Positions 25,071 to 33,720 of a stretch of DNA of 47,117 nucleotides are shown piece after piece (the stretch's first letter is position 1; every line of letters starts with the position of its first letter). The stretch is from an uncultured Arthrobacter sp. (GTDB lineage Bacteria > Actinomycetota > Actinomycetes > Actinomycetales > Micrococcaceae): positions 1 through 47,117 of the forward strand of contig NZ_CADCTE010000075.1 of the NCBI RefSeq assembly GCF_902805515.1. The letters are read 5' to 3'. Both the position numbers and the translations under genes were made by a program. Below the pieces are notes generated by a model that had not been told where the DNA came from, ran no database searches, and saw only the letters and a program-made list of their open reading frames with translations.

Positions 25071-25716
25071 GCCGGACGGCCTCGACGCCCTCCACGGCGG
25101 CCGTCCACTGCGGGCGGCGGAAATCTTCACGTGCCAGCAGCAGCAGCTGCTGCTCGCGCACCTCGCCCGGGCGCGCCTCGGCGAGGGTGGTGCCGTTGGG
25201 CTGGTACCCGAGCGCCGCCGACACCCCGAGCGAGGCCGCGTTCCAGACGGCGGCGTCGGAGACGGCCGAGTGCGCCCCGAGGTGGTCGAAGGCGAAGGAG
25301 AGGACGGCGGAGCGCATCTCCTTGCCCAGGCCCCTGCCCTGAGCGTCCAGCGTCAGCCAGGAGCCGGTGCTGACCCGGCGCATCAGCGCGAAGCTGCGCG
25401 CCGAGAGGTCCTGGACGCCGATGATGCGGCCTTCGAACTGGACCGCGAAGCTGATGGTCCAGTCCTCAGGGCTCACCGCGGCCCGGAGGCTCCACTGGTA
25501 CTTGAGGCTTTCGCGGATGAGGATGTCCCGGGGCGCATCGGTCCAGGGCACTCCGAATGGCATGACCGATGGGTCGTGGACGCCTGCGAGGATCGCGTCG
25601 ACGAGGCAGGGTAGCTGGTCGTCGCGCACCGGGGTAAGGATGAGCCGGGGGGTGCGGATCGACAGCCCGAAGAGCGGCCAGAACTCGGCCAGCCGCGGGT
25701 CGGCGGTCCCGGTCAT
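25051..25716 (-). CDS. GNAT-family N-acetyltransferase
   Basis: A 221-residue acetyltransferase of the RimJ/RimL-like class: 'IRTPRLILTPVRDDQL' opening, 'IIGVQDLSARSF', the acetyl-CoA loop 'LDAQGRGLGKEMRSAVLSFAF' and 'NAASLGVSAALGYQPNG'. The substrate is unknown. ATG 25716 overlaps the DedA stop as ATGA, so it is translated with DedA. The longer upstream frame is inside dedA. Confidence 0.88.
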   Translation of the reverse strand: MTGTADPRLAEFWPLFGLSIRTPRLILTPVRDDQLPCLVDAILAGVHDPSVMPFGVPWTDAPRDILIRESLKYQWSLRAAVSPEDWTISFAVQFEGRIIGVQDLSARSFALMRRVSTGSWLTLDAQGRGLGKEMRSAVLSFAFDHLGAHSAVSDAAVWNAASLGVSAALGYQPNGTTLAEARPGEVREQQLLLLAREDFRRPQWTAAVEGVEAVRPILAGA

Positions 25717-26390
25717 CGGGCCTCGGGGGCGCGGCGGCGCTTGAGGATCCTGCTGATGATGAAGTAGGCGGCGCAGAGCACCACCGCGGCGATCACGATC
25801 TTCTGGAAGGTGTCCGCGTACCTCTCCACGAGGTGCCAACTCTCCCCCAGGTAGAAACCGGCCAGGACGAAGATGAGATTCCAGATGAGGCTGCCTGCGG
25901 CGGTCAGGAGCAGGAACTTCCCCTGCGGCATCTTTTCGATGCCGGCCGGAATGGAGATCAGGCTGCGGAAGAGCGGGATCATCCGGCCGAAGAAGACAGC
26001 GCGGTAGCCGTAGCGGGCGAACCAGGCCTCCACCCTGTCGATGTCCTCAAGGTCGACAAGAGGAACCCGGGCCACGATCGCGCGCATGCGCCGGCGGCCC
26101 AGCGCCGCGCCGAGCGCGTAGAGCGCGTAGGCTCCCACCACCGAGCCGAGGGTGGTCCAGAAGATCGCTTCGAACAGCGTGAAGTTGCCGCGGCTGGCCG
26201 TGAATCCGGCGAGGGGAAGAATGACCTCGCTCGGCAGCGGGGGGAAGAGGTTCTCCAGGGCGATCGCCAGGCCTGCGCCCGGAGCACCGATCGTCTCCAT
26301 CACGTTCACCGCCCACTCGGCAACCCCGCCCAGTGCGGATCCGTCGGACTCGGAGGTCAGGCCCTGCTGCAGAAAAATAGTCATCGCCAT
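25713..26390 (-). CDS. DedA-family membrane protein
   Basis: A 225-residue DedA/VTT-domain protein, a class linked to undecaprenyl-phosphate and phospholipid recycling across the membrane. Family signatures are 'ALENLFPPLPSEVILPLAGF' near the N-terminus and 'FGRMIPLFRSLISIPAGIEKMPQGKFLLLTAAGSLIWN', with four or more hydrophobic segments and a basic C-terminus. ATG 26390 follows AGGG; ATG 26384 is an alternative. It is coupled to the GNAT gene. The rdgB stop lies 63 bp further upstream. Confidence 0.9.
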   Translation of the reverse strand: MAMTIFLQQGLTSESDGSALGGVAEWAVNVMETIGAPGAGLAIALENLFPPLPSEVILPLAGFTASRGNFTLFEAIFWTTLGSVVGAYALYALGAALGRRRMRAIVARVPLVDLEDIDRVEAWFARYGYRAVFFGRMIPLFRSLISIPAGIEKMPQGKFLLLTAAGSLIWNLIFVLAGFYLGESWHLVERYADTFQKIVIAAVVLCAAYFIISRILKRRRAPEAR

Positions 26391-26453
26391 CAAGTCTGCC
26401 CTATGTCCGGCGCATGCCGCGAAAAACTGTCCGGCGCCTGCCGCCAAAAACGC

Positions 26454-27101
26454 TCAGGACCGGACGCCATCCACGCCGCCGTCGAGCGCCCGAATCAGGT
26501 GCGGCAGCAGCGCCCGGAAGGCAAGGCCGCGGTGGCTGATGCGGTTTTTCTCTTCGGGGGCGAGCTCGGCGCAGGTCCGGTCGAGCCCTTCGGGGACGAG
26601 CACCGGGTCGTAGCCGAATCCGCCGGTGCCCCGCGGCCCGGTCAGCAGCGTGCCGCGCAGTTCACCCAGCTCCACGTGCACGGCACCGCCGGGCACGGCG
26701 AGCGCCGCGGCGCAGTGGAAGGCCGCGCCGCGGTGCTCGGGGCCGATATCCGCAAGCTGGGCGAGGAGCAGGTCAAGGTTCGCGGCGTCGTCGCCGTGGC
26801 GGCCGGACCAGCGGGCCGAGAAAATCCCCGGGGCCCCGCCGAGGACGTCGACGGCGAGTCCGGAGTCGTCGGCCACGGCCACCAGCCCGGTGGCCGCCGC
26901 GGTCTGGCGCGCCTTGAGCACGGCGTTCTCTTCGAAGGTGACTCCGCTTTCGACGACGTCGGCAGCGCCCGCGGTTTCGGCGTCAACGACCTGGGTGTCG
27001 ACGTCGAGCCCGGGAACCTGTCCGCGAAGCAGCTCACGGAGTTCGCGGAGCTTGCCCGGGTTGCGCGTGGCAAGCACCAGCCGGTGCACCTGCTCAGGCA
27101 C
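26454..27101 (-). CDS. rdgB: RdgB/HAM1 non-canonical purine NTP pyrophosphatase
   Basis: House-cleaning enzyme of 215 residues that hydrolyses dITP, ITP and XTP to monophosphates. Seen: '[18 protein letters not shown]' at the N-terminus, '[25 protein letters not shown]' and '[16 protein letters not shown]'. GTG 27101 overlaps the rph stop by 8 nt (GTGCCTGA) and has SD AAGGAAG inside rph. The rph-rdgB pair is a conserved actinobacterial unit. Confidence 0.94.
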   Translation of the reverse strand: MPEQVHRLVLATRNPGKLRELRELLRGQVPGLDVDTQVVDAETAGAADVVESGVTFEENAVLKARQTAAATGLVAVADDSGLAVDVLGGAPGIFSARWSGRHGDDAANLDLLLAQLADIGPEHRGAAFHCAAALAVPGGAVHVELGELRGTLLTGPRGTGGFGYDPVLVPEGLDRTCAELAPEEKNRISHRGLAFRALLPHLIRALDGGVDGVRS

Positions 27102-27942
27102 CGGCCGCTTCCTTGAGGGTGTCGTGCTGGATCTGCGCGAGCTGGGCCGTGCCCAGCAGGGCGAGGTCGAGCAGCGCGTCGAGTTCGGCCCGGTCGAAGG
27201 GCGCACCCTCGGCGGTGCCCTGGACCTCGACGAACTTCCCGGAGCCGGTGACCACGACGTTCATGTCGGTTTCGGCGCGCACGTCCTCGACGTAGGGAAG
27301 GTCCAGCATGGGGACGCCGTCGATAATGCCGACGCTGACGGCAGCGACCGTGTCGGTCAGCGGCTTGGCGCCGGCCGGGATCAGCTTCTTGTCCTTGGCG
27401 TACCGGATGGCGTCGGCGAGCGCCACGTAGGCGCCGGTGATCGCCGCGGTGCGGGTGCCGCCGTCGGCCTGGAGCACGTCGCAGTCAAGCACGATGGTGT
27501 TCTCGCCGAGCGCCTTGGTGTCGATGATCGAGCGCAGCGACCGGCCGATGAGGCGGGAGATTTCGTGGGTGCGCCCGCCGATCTTCCCCTTGACCGATTC
27601 GCGGTCGGAGCGGGTGTTGGTGGCCCGGGGCAGCATGGCGTACTCGGCCGTGACCCAGCCCTTTCCCTCCCCCTTGAGCCAGCGTGGGACTCCGCTGGTC
27701 AGCGAGGCCGTGCACAGCACGCGGGTGTTGCCGAACTCGATCAGCGCCGAGCCCTCGGCCTGGTTCGACCAGCCCCGGGTGATGCTGATGTTCCGCAGCT
27801 GGTCCGGGGTGCGGCCGTCGGCCCGCCGCACTGCCGGCGGAGCGGGGGCGGCGCCGTCGGGGGTGGCCGTTGCGGCGGTGGACGGGGCGGCGGTGGACGG
27901 GGCAGCGGTGGATGGGAGGGAGTGCGGATCGGCTGGGCTCAT
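27094..27942 (-). CDS. rph: Ribonuclease PH
   Basis: Phosphorolytic 3'-5' exoribonuclease that trims tRNA 3' ends. The core begins '[32 protein letters not shown]' and has '[37 protein letters not shown]' and '[21 protein letters not shown]'. The gene starts at ATG 27942, six bases after the -10 hexamer TAGACT (minus strand, 27954-27949), so the mRNA is probably leaderless. This start adds about 38 low-complexity residues (repeated STAAP) before the usual first residue. A GTG just before 'RRADGR' could give the standard-length protein. Confidence 0.93.
   Translation of the reverse strand: MSPADPHSLPSTAAPSTAAPSTAATATPDGAAPAPPAVRRADGRTPDQLRNISITRGWSNQAEGSALIEFGNTRVLCTASLTSGVPRWLKGEGKGWVTAEYAMLPRATNTRSDRESVKGKIGGRTHEISRLIGRSLRSIIDTKALGENTIVLDCDVLQADGGTRTAAITGAYVALADAIRYAKDKKLIPAGAKPLTDTVAAVSVGIIDGVPMLDLPYVEDVRAETDMNVVVTGSGKFVEVQGTAEGAPFDRAELDALLDLALLGTAQLAQIQHDTLKEAAGA
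27872..27916. repeat. 15-bp in-frame tandem repeat (3 copies) in the rph 5' end
   Basis: Three consecutive 15-bp units (GCGGCGGTGGACGGG twice, then a copy with two changes) encode the repeated STAAP pentapeptide on the minus strand. The length is a multiple of three, so slippage would add or remove five residues without changing the frame. Confidence 0.8.
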
Positions 27943-28014
27943 GGAGCCAGTCTAAACCGGCGGTGTGTCCGGCCCGGCGGCGCGCAGCGGCCGCAGGGCG
28001 GGCCGGACGGCCGG

Positions 28015-28773
28015 TCAGCCCGCGGTCGGTGGAGCCGGTGAGGCGGTCACCACGACGTTCTTGCCCCAGGGGTCCTCGGTGTAGCAGCTGATGATGACGA
28101 GGCGGTTCGGGATGATGTTCCAGATGTCGCTGGTCTTCAGGGTGTCTTTGTCGTGGGTGGTGATCGCGTCGACGGTGTAGCGCAGCGTGCCCGTCTGCGT
28201 GGTGACAGTCACGGTGTCACCGACTTCCGTGTGGGTGCTGAACCGGTCGAAGGGCGCCTCCCTGCCCTCCCAGCTGTGCCCGGTGATGTAGGTCGTGTTG
28301 GCCGACCCGGCGCCCGGGGCGCCGTAGGAGGAAAGCCAGTAGCCGTCGTCGGTGAACGGCGGCACGATCGACTGGCTCGCCACGTCGGCGGCGGTGGGCT
28401 GCAGCGGGAGCACCGCGACGTCGATGCCGGCGGCCTCCACTTTGATGTGGGTGGGAGCGGCGGCGGCCGGTCCGGCGGGTGCCTTAACCGGGGGCGCCTT
28501 GGGGGGCGCGGCGGGCGCCGCGCTGGGAGAGGCAGGGGCGCTGGTGACCGACGGGGCCGGGGAGGGCGTCGAGGTGGGGCGGTCATCACCGGCCGCCGAC
28601 GATCCCTGCTGCAGCTGGGGAAGAATCACCGACAGGACGAGCACGAGCGCCGCGGCCAAGCCCAGGAGCGCAACGAGGATGCCCCGGCGCCGGGACCTGC
28701 CCTGCTGCGGGTGCCCGGACCCGTCCGGTTCCGCTGGGACCGAGGGCTCGTCGGGGTGCGCCGAGGGTGCCAT
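28015..28773 (-). CDS. Sortase-family protein, membrane anchored, class E/F-like
   Basis: A 252-residue protein: cytoplasmic N-terminus, one transmembrane helix (31-53), a Pro/Ala/Ser linker (60-107), then a sortase fold. His166 in 'TYITGHSWEG' and Cys230 in 'RLVIISCYTEDPW' are the expected catalytic pair. The Arg that normally lies a few residues after the Cys is not evident: the segment reads 'WGKNVVVTA', with Lys238. No LPXTG-type substrate gene is close. ATG 28773 has SD AAAGG; the longer frame starts with TTG. Four phased heptamers lie upstream. Confidence 0.85.
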   Translation of the reverse strand: MAPSAHPDEPSVPAEPDGSGHPQQGRSRRRGILVALLGLAAALVLVLSVILPQLQQGSSAAGDDRPTSTPSPAPSVTSAPASPSAAPAAPPKAPPVKAPAGPAAAAPTHIKVEAAGIDVAVLPLQPTAADVASQSIVPPFTDDGYWLSSYGAPGAGSANTTYITGHSWEGREAPFDRFSTHTEVGDTVTVTTQTGTLRYTVDAITTHDKDTLKTSDIWNIIPNRLVIISCYTEDPWGKNVVVTASPAPPTAG

Positions 28774-28848
28774 GGCTGCGCCTTTCAATCGGAGAGACCT
28801 ACCGGTCCGCTCGGGACCGGTACTTCCGCATAGGCTACAGGCCGCGCC

Positions 28849-28892
28849 GGGGTTGTGGCGGAGTTGTGGAGGGGTTGTGGCGGAGTTGTGGC
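28849..28892. repeat. Four GTTGTGG heptamers at exact 11-bp spacing upstream of the sortase gene
   Basis: GTTGTGG (CCACAAC on the sortase strand) begins at 28852, 28863, 28874 and 28885. The block is a 22-bp unit present twice, each unit holding two heptamers. It lies 76-119 bp upstream of the sortase start, just beyond a -10-like TAGCCT (minus strand), so it would cover the -35 region on one face of the helix. It does not match the DnaA box, which needs TTATCCACA or TTGTCCACA. Confidence 0.75.
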
Positions 28893-28929
28893 GGGAACCG
28901 GTGCTCCGGCCGGTCGACAGGGCAGCCGG

Positions 28930-29727
28930 TCAGACGGTGTAGGACACCCCGGCCACCGCGACGGCGAGCTGCCCGCTGTAGCGCGAGCGCGCCTCCCCGA
29001 TCGAGACGTTGGCGTCGTTCCACACCGGCAGGTGGGTCAGCAGCAGGCGCTTGGCTGCGGCGGCCTCCGCCATCTCCCCGGCGCGCAGGCCGGTCAGGTG
29101 GACCCCGCTGATCCCGTCGTCGCGTCCCTCTTGGAACGCCGCCTCACAGAGGAAGAGGTCGGCCTCGGCCGCGGCCTCGATCAGGCCCTCGCACGAGTCG
29201 GTGTCGCCGGAATAGGTCAGCACGCGGGTTTCGGGCACGCCGTCCGCGTTCGGCTCGGTGACCTCGATGCGCAGGGCGTAGGCCTCCTCGGCGGGGTGCA
29301 GCACCGCGAAGGGGGTGATGCTGAAGGGCCCGAGCCGGACCGCGGTGCGGTCCTGCCAGGAGTGGAACTCGAAGTCCTCGTGCATGCCCGGGTTCAGGGC
29401 CAGGCCGTACGCGGTCGCCATGCGGTCGGCCGTCGCCGCCGGACCCCAGACGGGGATCCGTTCCCGGCCCCAGCCGGCGGGATCCCAGTGGACGGCGACA
29501 TGGAGCCCGCACAGGTCCATGCAGTGGTCGGGGTGGAGGTGGCTCAGGAAGACCGCGTCGATCTGCCGCAGGTCCATGTACCGCTGCAGGGCTCCGAGGG
29601 AGCCGTTGCCGAGGTCAAGCAGGATCCGCCAGGTCCGCCCCTCGGACTCGGCGGTGATCAGGTAGCACGACGCGGGCGACTGCGGGCCGGGGAAGGAGCC
29701 GCTGCAGCCCACGATCGTCAGCTTCAT
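28930..29727 (-). CDS. MBL-fold metallo-hydrolase
   Basis: A 265-residue metallo-beta-lactamase-fold protein, tRNase Z/cAMP-phosphodiesterase-like. Metal motif HLHPDH is in '[13 protein letters not shown]', with further ligands in '[12 protein letters not shown]' (Asp) and '[11 protein letters not shown]' (His). The function is unknown. It starts inside the murI stop (ATGA, 29724-29727). A murI-MBL-rph-rdgB order is a common actinobacterial arrangement; here a sortase gene sits between this gene and rph. Confidence 0.9.
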   Translation of the reverse strand: MKLTIVGCSGSFPGPQSPASCYLITAESEGRTWRILLDLGNGSLGALQRYMDLRQIDAVFLSHLHPDHCMDLCGLHVAVHWDPAGWGRERIPVWGPAATADRMATAYGLALNPGMHEDFEFHSWQDRTAVRLGPFSITPFAVLHPAEEAYALRIEVTEPNADGVPETRVLTYSGDTDSCEGLIEAAAEADLFLCEAAFQEGRDDGISGVHLTGLRAGEMAEAAAAKRLLLTHLPVWNDANVSIGEARSRYSGQLAVAVAGVSYTV

Positions 29728-30641
29728 CGCGGGCCACCGGAGGCCGTAATCATGTCCGGGGTGATCCTCGCCAGGCTTCCCGTCGGGTACTGGGCGGCGA
29801 CATGGTCGACGTGCTGGACGCTGAGCACCTCGGGGCCGAGGAAGCGCCGGGCGAGGACCTCGAAGCCCGCGGCGTCGCCGGTGGCCAGGAAGCGGTGGAC
29901 CGCCGGACCGGTTTCGCTGCTGAGCAGGTCGTGGGAGACCAGGGCGCGGTAGACGTCCTTGGCGGTCTCCTCGGCGCTGGAGACCAGGCTGACGCTGTCC
30001 CCCATGACGTAGGAGATGACTCCGGTCAGCAGCGGGTAGTGGGTGCAGCCGAGCACCACGGTGTCCACGCCGGCACGCTTCAGCGGCTCAAGGTAGCGTT
30101 TCGCGGCCGAGAGCAGCCCGGGCCCGGCGGTGACGCCGGCCTCGACGTACTCAACGAACTCCGGGCATGCGGCCGAGGTGATCCGCAGGTGCGGGGCGGC
30201 GGCGAAGGTGTCCTCGTAGGCCCGCGAGCCGATGGTGGCCGCGGTTCCGATCACGCCGATGTCCCCGCTGCGGGTGGCAGCCACCGCGCGCCGGACCGCG
30301 GGCTGGATCACCTCGATCACGGGGATGCCGTACCGCGCCGTGTAGCGTTCCCGGGCGTCGCGGAGCACCGCGGCGGAGGCCGAGTTGCAGGCGATGACGA
30401 GCAGCTTCACGCCCGAATCGACAAGCTCGTCCATGACGGCGAGCGCGTGGGCGCGCACCTCGGCAATCGGCAGGGGCCCGTACGGGCCGTTGGCCGTGTC
30501 GCCCACGTAGAGGATCGATTCATTCGGCAGCTGGTCGATGACGGCGCGGGCGACCGTCAGGCCGCCGACTCCGGAGTCGAAAATACCGATCGGCGCCCCG
30601 GTCTTGCTCGAGGGCGGTGTTCCCGCAGGCTCTGAACTCAT
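29724..30641 (-). CDS. murI: Glutamate racemase
   Basis: Makes D-glutamate for peptidoglycan. The 305-residue protein has '[13 protein letters not shown]' (Asp22), the first catalytic Cys85 in 'VIACNSASA' and the second, Cys199, in '[10 protein letters not shown]'. ATG 30641 has no SD; TATTCT lies nine bases upstream on the minus strand, so the leader is absent or very short. Confidence 0.96.
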   Translation of the reverse strand: MSSEPAGTPPSSKTGAPIGIFDSGVGGLTVARAVIDQLPNESILYVGDTANGPYGPLPIAEVRAHALAVMDELVDSGVKLLVIACNSASAAVLRDARERYTARYGIPVIEVIQPAVRRAVAATRSGDIGVIGTAATIGSRAYEDTFAAAPHLRITSAACPEFVEYVEAGVTAGPGLLSAAKRYLEPLKRAGVDTVVLGCTHYPLLTGVISYVMGDSVSLVSSAEETAKDVYRALVSHDLLSSETGPAVHRFLATGDAAGFEVLARRFLGPEVLSVQHVDHVAAQYPTGSLARITPDMITASGGPR

Positions 30642-30723
30642 AATCTACTGAGAATAGGGCGTGTCGGGCCCGGACACTAACGGATTCCGCGTGGGATCCA
30701 TCACACCCCGCGGGAGCTCCCGG

Positions 30724-31290
30724 CTACCGGGCGGTGCGGGCGCTGCTGAGCAGTGCCTGCAGCAGCGACTCCTGGAGCCAGGTCAGGAAGTTGTACACCA
30801 GCGCCAGGTACGCCTCGACGTCCTCCGCGTCGGCGAAGTCGTCGATTCCGTGGAGGCGGGCGGCGTCCTCGTCCGTCTCGATCCCCAGCCGGTCCGCAAG
30901 CACCAGCCGGACGTCGTTGAACGCCTGAGCCATCAGCCGCCCCTGCTCGGGGTTCAGCGTCACCGGGTTGCTCTCGATCAGCAGGGCGCTGCTGCGCAGC
31001 GCACCGATCTTCTGCTCCCGCAGGGAGCGCTCGGTGAGCCGGCGGAACTCGAGCGCCTCGGCGTCGTCGTCGCGCACCGCGTCGGGCAGCAGCCGCTGCA
31101 GCGCCGAATCCCCGGGCCGTGCCGCCTCGGCGTCGACGCCCACCATCGCGGCCAGCGGATCGGTACTGGGGGCGGTGTCCGGCTCGAGCATGGTGATGAT
31201 GTCGCTGAAGAGACTGCCCAGCAGGCGCACCTCACCGGGCTCGAAATGCCCGGTAATTCCGCGGCGGGTTGACTTGAAGGGTTTCGCCAT
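30724..31290 (-). CDS. DUF2017 family protein
   Basis: A 188-residue helical acidic protein of the actinobacterial DUF2017 family, almost always found beside clpS. It starts 6 nt after the clpS stop, so the two are one transcript. Visible are 'EPGEVRLLGSLFSDIITML' and the C-terminal 'VEAYLALVYNFLTWLQESLLQAL'. The function is not known; the fixed neighbourhood suggests a role with ClpS in regulated proteolysis, which is only inference. Confidence 0.85.
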   Translation of the reverse strand: MAKPFKSTRRGITGHFEPGEVRLLGSLFSDIITMLEPDTAPSTDPLAAMVGVDAEAARPGDSALQRLLPDAVRDDDAEALEFRRLTERSLREQKIGALRSSALLIESNPVTLNPEQGRLMAQAFNDVRLVLADRLGIETDEDAARLHGIDDFADAEDVEAYLALVYNFLTWLQESLLQALLSSARTAR

Positions 31291-31296
31291 GGGGCC

Positions 31297-31605
31297 CTAC
31301 TCGCTTCCGGCTTTTTCGAAGGTGGCCCACAGTCCGAAGGAGTGCATGGCGACGGTATCCCGCTCGGCTTTTTCCCTGCTGCCGGTCGCCACCGCCGACC
31401 TGCCCTGCTCGTGGACCTCGAGCATCAGTTTGCGCGCCTTGGACTCGCTGTAGCCGAAGTAGGTCTGGAAGACATAGCTGACATAGGTCATCAGGTTCAC
31501 CGGGTCGTTCCACACCACAACGACCCAGGGCTGGTCAAGGCCGGCCTCGGAACGGGTCGAGGCCTCGTCCCGCACACGGGTATCGGTCGTAGTGCCAAGT
31601 GTCAT
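31297..31605 (-). CDS. clpS: ATP-dependent Clp protease adaptor ClpS
   Basis: N-end-rule adaptor of 102 residues that delivers substrates to the Clp unfoldase. The core '[45 protein letters not shown]' has the Asn-Asp and Met of the substrate pocket. ATG 31605 was chosen over the in-frame ATG at 31614 because TAGAAT (31618-31613) lies seven bases upstream, a leaderless start. Divergent from pncB. Confidence 0.94.
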   Translation of the reverse strand: MTLGTTTDTRVRDEASTRSEAGLDQPWVVVVWNDPVNLMTYVSYVFQTYFGYSESKARKLMLEVHEQGRSAVATGSREKAERDTVAMHSFGLWATFEKAGSE

Positions 31606-31612
31606 GTACCTC

Positions 31613-31676
31613 ATTCTAAGATGCGCCGCGGACCCGGGCCGCCCCGGTACTCACAAAGCGAACGCACGGCTAATGT
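31613..31676. promoter_or_regulatory. Divergent leaderless promoters of clpS and pncB
   Basis: The minus-strand -10 TAGAAT occupies 31618-31613, seven bases before the clpS ATG. The plus-strand -10 TAATGT occupies 31671-31676, seven bases before the pncB GTG. About 50 bp lie between the two hexamers. I found no copy of the palindrome that precedes nrtR. Confidence 0.6.
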
Positions 31677-31683
31677 TTTGACT

Positions 31684-33027
31684 GTGACTTCTCCCAGCAG
31701 CGCTTCGGCGCCCCGGCAGCCCAACACCGCACTGTTCACCGACCAGTACGAGCTCACGATGCTGCAGGCGGCCCTGCACTCGGGGGCGGCCCACCGCCGC
31801 TCGGTCTTCGAGGCCTTCGCCCGCCGCCTGCCCGACGGCCGGCGGTACGGCGTCACCGCCGGCACCGGGCGCCTCCTCGAGGCGCTCGCCGCGTTCCGGT
31901 TCGGGGACGACCAGCTGGGGTTCCTCTCCGACAATTCAATCGTCGATGACAAGACCCTGGACTGGCTCGCCGGCTTCTCCTTCACCGGCGACATCTTCGG
32001 CTACGCCGAGGGCGAGGCCTATTTCCCCAACTCCCCCATCCTGATCGTGGAGTCGACCTTCGCGGAGGCGTGCATCCTCGAGACCCTCGTGCTCTCGGTG
32101 CTCAACCACGACAGCGCCATCGCCTCGGCCGCCTCCCGTATGACCAGCGCCGCCGCGGGCAGGCCGTGCATCGAGATGGGCTCGCGGCGCACCCACGAGG
32201 AGTCGGCCGTGGCAGCCTCCCGGGCCGCGATCATCGGCGGCTTCGCCAGCACCTCCAACCTCGAGGCCGGGCGGCGGTACGGGGTCCCGACCGTGGGCAC
32301 CGCCGCCCACTCCTTCACCCTGCTCCATGACACCGAACGCCAGGCCTTCGAGGCGCAGGTCCAGGCCCTCGGCCGGGGCACCTCCCTCCTCGTCGACACC
32401 TACGACGTCGAGCAGGGGGTGCGCACCGCCGTCGAGGTGGCCGGCCCTGAACTGGGCGCGGTGCGGCTCGACTCGGGCGACCTGGTGACCCAGGCCCGCT
32501 GGGTGCGCGAACTGCTCGATGACCTGGGCAACACCAACACCCGGATCGTGGTGACCTCCGACCTCGACGAGTTCGCCATCGGCCTGCTGGCCTCGGCGCC
32601 GGTTGATGCCTACGGCGTCGGCACCTCCCTGGTGACCGGCTCGGGCGCCCCGACCGCCGGGATGGTCTACAAGCTCGTCAGCCGCGAGGACAACAACGGC
32701 ACCTTCGTCTCCGTGGCCAAGGCCGCCAAGAACAAGGCCTCCGTGGGCGGCCGGAAGTACGCCCTGCGCCGGCTCGACGAGAACGGCACCGCCACCGCCG
32801 AGGTGGTGGGCCTCTCCGCCTCGCCCTCCGACGACGGCAACGACCGGCCCCTGCTGCAGCAGCTGGTCAAGGGCGGGGAGGTCCTTCCGGGCTGGACCGG
32901 GCCCGAGGGCGTCCAGCGGGCGGCACTGCGCCACTCAGAGTCCATCGCAGAGCTCCCGGAGTCGGTGCACCGGCTCCAGCGCGGCGAACCTGCCATCCCC
33001 ACCGAGTACGAGGAGACACTTCCATGA
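31684..33027 (+). CDS. pncB: Nicotinate phosphoribosyltransferase
   Basis: Salvage enzyme of 447 residues that makes nicotinate mononucleotide from nicotinate and PRPP with ATP. Key stretches are 'TALFTDQYELTMLQAAL', 'EMGSRRTHEESAVAASRAAIIGGFASTSNL', the His-containing 'GTAAHSFTLLHD' (phospho-His region), 'AVRLDSGDLVTQARWVRELL' and 'DAYGVGTSLVTGSGAPT'. GTG 31684 is seven bases after TAATGT. Its stop overlaps the pncA start as ATGA. Confidence 0.95.
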   Translation: MTSPSSASAPRQPNTALFTDQYELTMLQAALHSGAAHRRSVFEAFARRLPDGRRYGVTAGTGRLLEALAAFRFGDDQLGFLSDNSIVDDKTLDWLAGFSFTGDIFGYAEGEAYFPNSPILIVESTFAEACILETLVLSVLNHDSAIASAASRMTSAAAGRPCIEMGSRRTHEESAVAASRAAIIGGFASTSNLEAGRRYGVPTVGTAAHSFTLLHDTERQAFEAQVQALGRGTSLLVDTYDVEQGVRTAVEVAGPELGAVRLDSGDLVTQARWVRELLDDLGNTNTRIVVTSDLDEFAIGLLASAPVDAYGVGTSLVTGSGAPTAGMVYKLVSREDNNGTFVSVAKAAKNKASVGGRKYALRRLDENGTATAEVVGLSASPSDDGNDRPLLQQLVKGGEVLPGWTGPEGVQRAALRHSESIAELPESVHRLQRGEPAIPTEYEETLP

Positions 33028-33647
33028 CGCGTGCACTGATCATCATCGACGTCCAGAACGACTTCTGCGAGGGGGGCTCCCTCGCGGTGCAGGGCGGCGC
33101 CGAGGTGGCGGCCGCCATCAGCGACCACGCGGACGCCCGCGCCGCCGACTACGACTACGTCGTCGCGACCCAGGACTGGCACATCGATCCTGGCCCCCAC
33201 TTCTCCGAGACCCCCGACTTCATCGACTCCTGGCCCGTCCACTGCGTGGCCGACACCCGCGGGGCGGACTTCCATCCCGACCTCGACACCGAAAACGTCG
33301 ACGCGGTGTTCCGCAAGGGCCAGTTCGAGGCGGCCTACTCGGGCTTCGAGGGGGTCCTGGCCCCCGAGGACGAGGTCCCCACCGGGGAGCGCAAGCTGGG
33401 GGCGGCCCTGACCGAACCCGATGAGGCGCCGCTGAGCCTCGACGACTGGCTGCGCGACCGGGACGTCGACGAGGTGGTGGTTGCGGGTCTCGCCGCCGAC
33501 TACTGCGTGCGGGCCACCGCCCTCGACGCCGTGGCCGCCGGCTACTCGGTGTCGGTGCTGACGGACCTGACGCGGGCCGTCCACGCCGAAAAGCTTGACA
33601 ACACCTTCGAGGAACTCGAAGCGGCGGGGGTCGAGGTCCAGCACTGA
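33024..33647 (+). CDS. pncA: Nicotinamidase
   Basis: Hydrolyses nicotinamide to nicotinate, the substrate of the upstream gene. The 207-residue isochorismatase-fold protein has the triad Asp9 (IIDVQNDF), Lys98 (FRKGQ) and Cys161 (AADYCVRATALDA), and metal ligands Asp51, His53 and nearby His59 in 'TQDWHIDPGPHF'. Translationally coupled to pncB (ATGA, 33024-33027). Confidence 0.95.
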   Translation: MTRALIIIDVQNDFCEGGSLAVQGGAEVAAAISDHADARAADYDYVVATQDWHIDPGPHFSETPDFIDSWPVHCVADTRGADFHPDLDTENVDAVFRKGQFEAAYSGFEGVLAPEDEVPTGERKLGAALTEPDEAPLSLDDWLRDRDVDEVVVAGLAADYCVRATALDAVAAGYSVSVLTDLTRAVHAEKLDNTFEELEAAGVEVQH

Positions 33648-33653
33648 GCACGC

Positions 33654-33706
33654 CGCTCCGGCGCCCTTGACCACGCTCCGGCGCCCCTTGACCGGGGTGC
33701 CGGAGC
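33654..33706. terminator. Duplicated segment forming a bidirectional terminator hairpin
   Basis: A segment CGCTCCGGCGCCCTTGACC occurs twice in tandem (33654-33672 and, with one extra C, 33674-33693). The second copy pairs with the following GGGGTGCCGGAGC to form a 13-bp stem with one mismatch and a 6-nt loop (33675-33706). It lies between the convergent pncA and helicase genes. No U-tract. Confidence 0.65.
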
Positions 33707-33720
33707 AGGCAGGGGCGGAA

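Noticed and set aside
28849..28892. DnaA-box cluster or origin
   Set aside because: The heptamer GTTGTGG lacks the TTATCCACA/TTGTCCACA core, and no dnaA, dnaN or AT-rich unwinding region is nearby.
31671..31695. Possible second NrtR site at the pncB start
   Set aside because: Only one 7-bp half (GTGACTT) resembles the nrtR palindrome and it coincides with the start codon; the second arm does not match.
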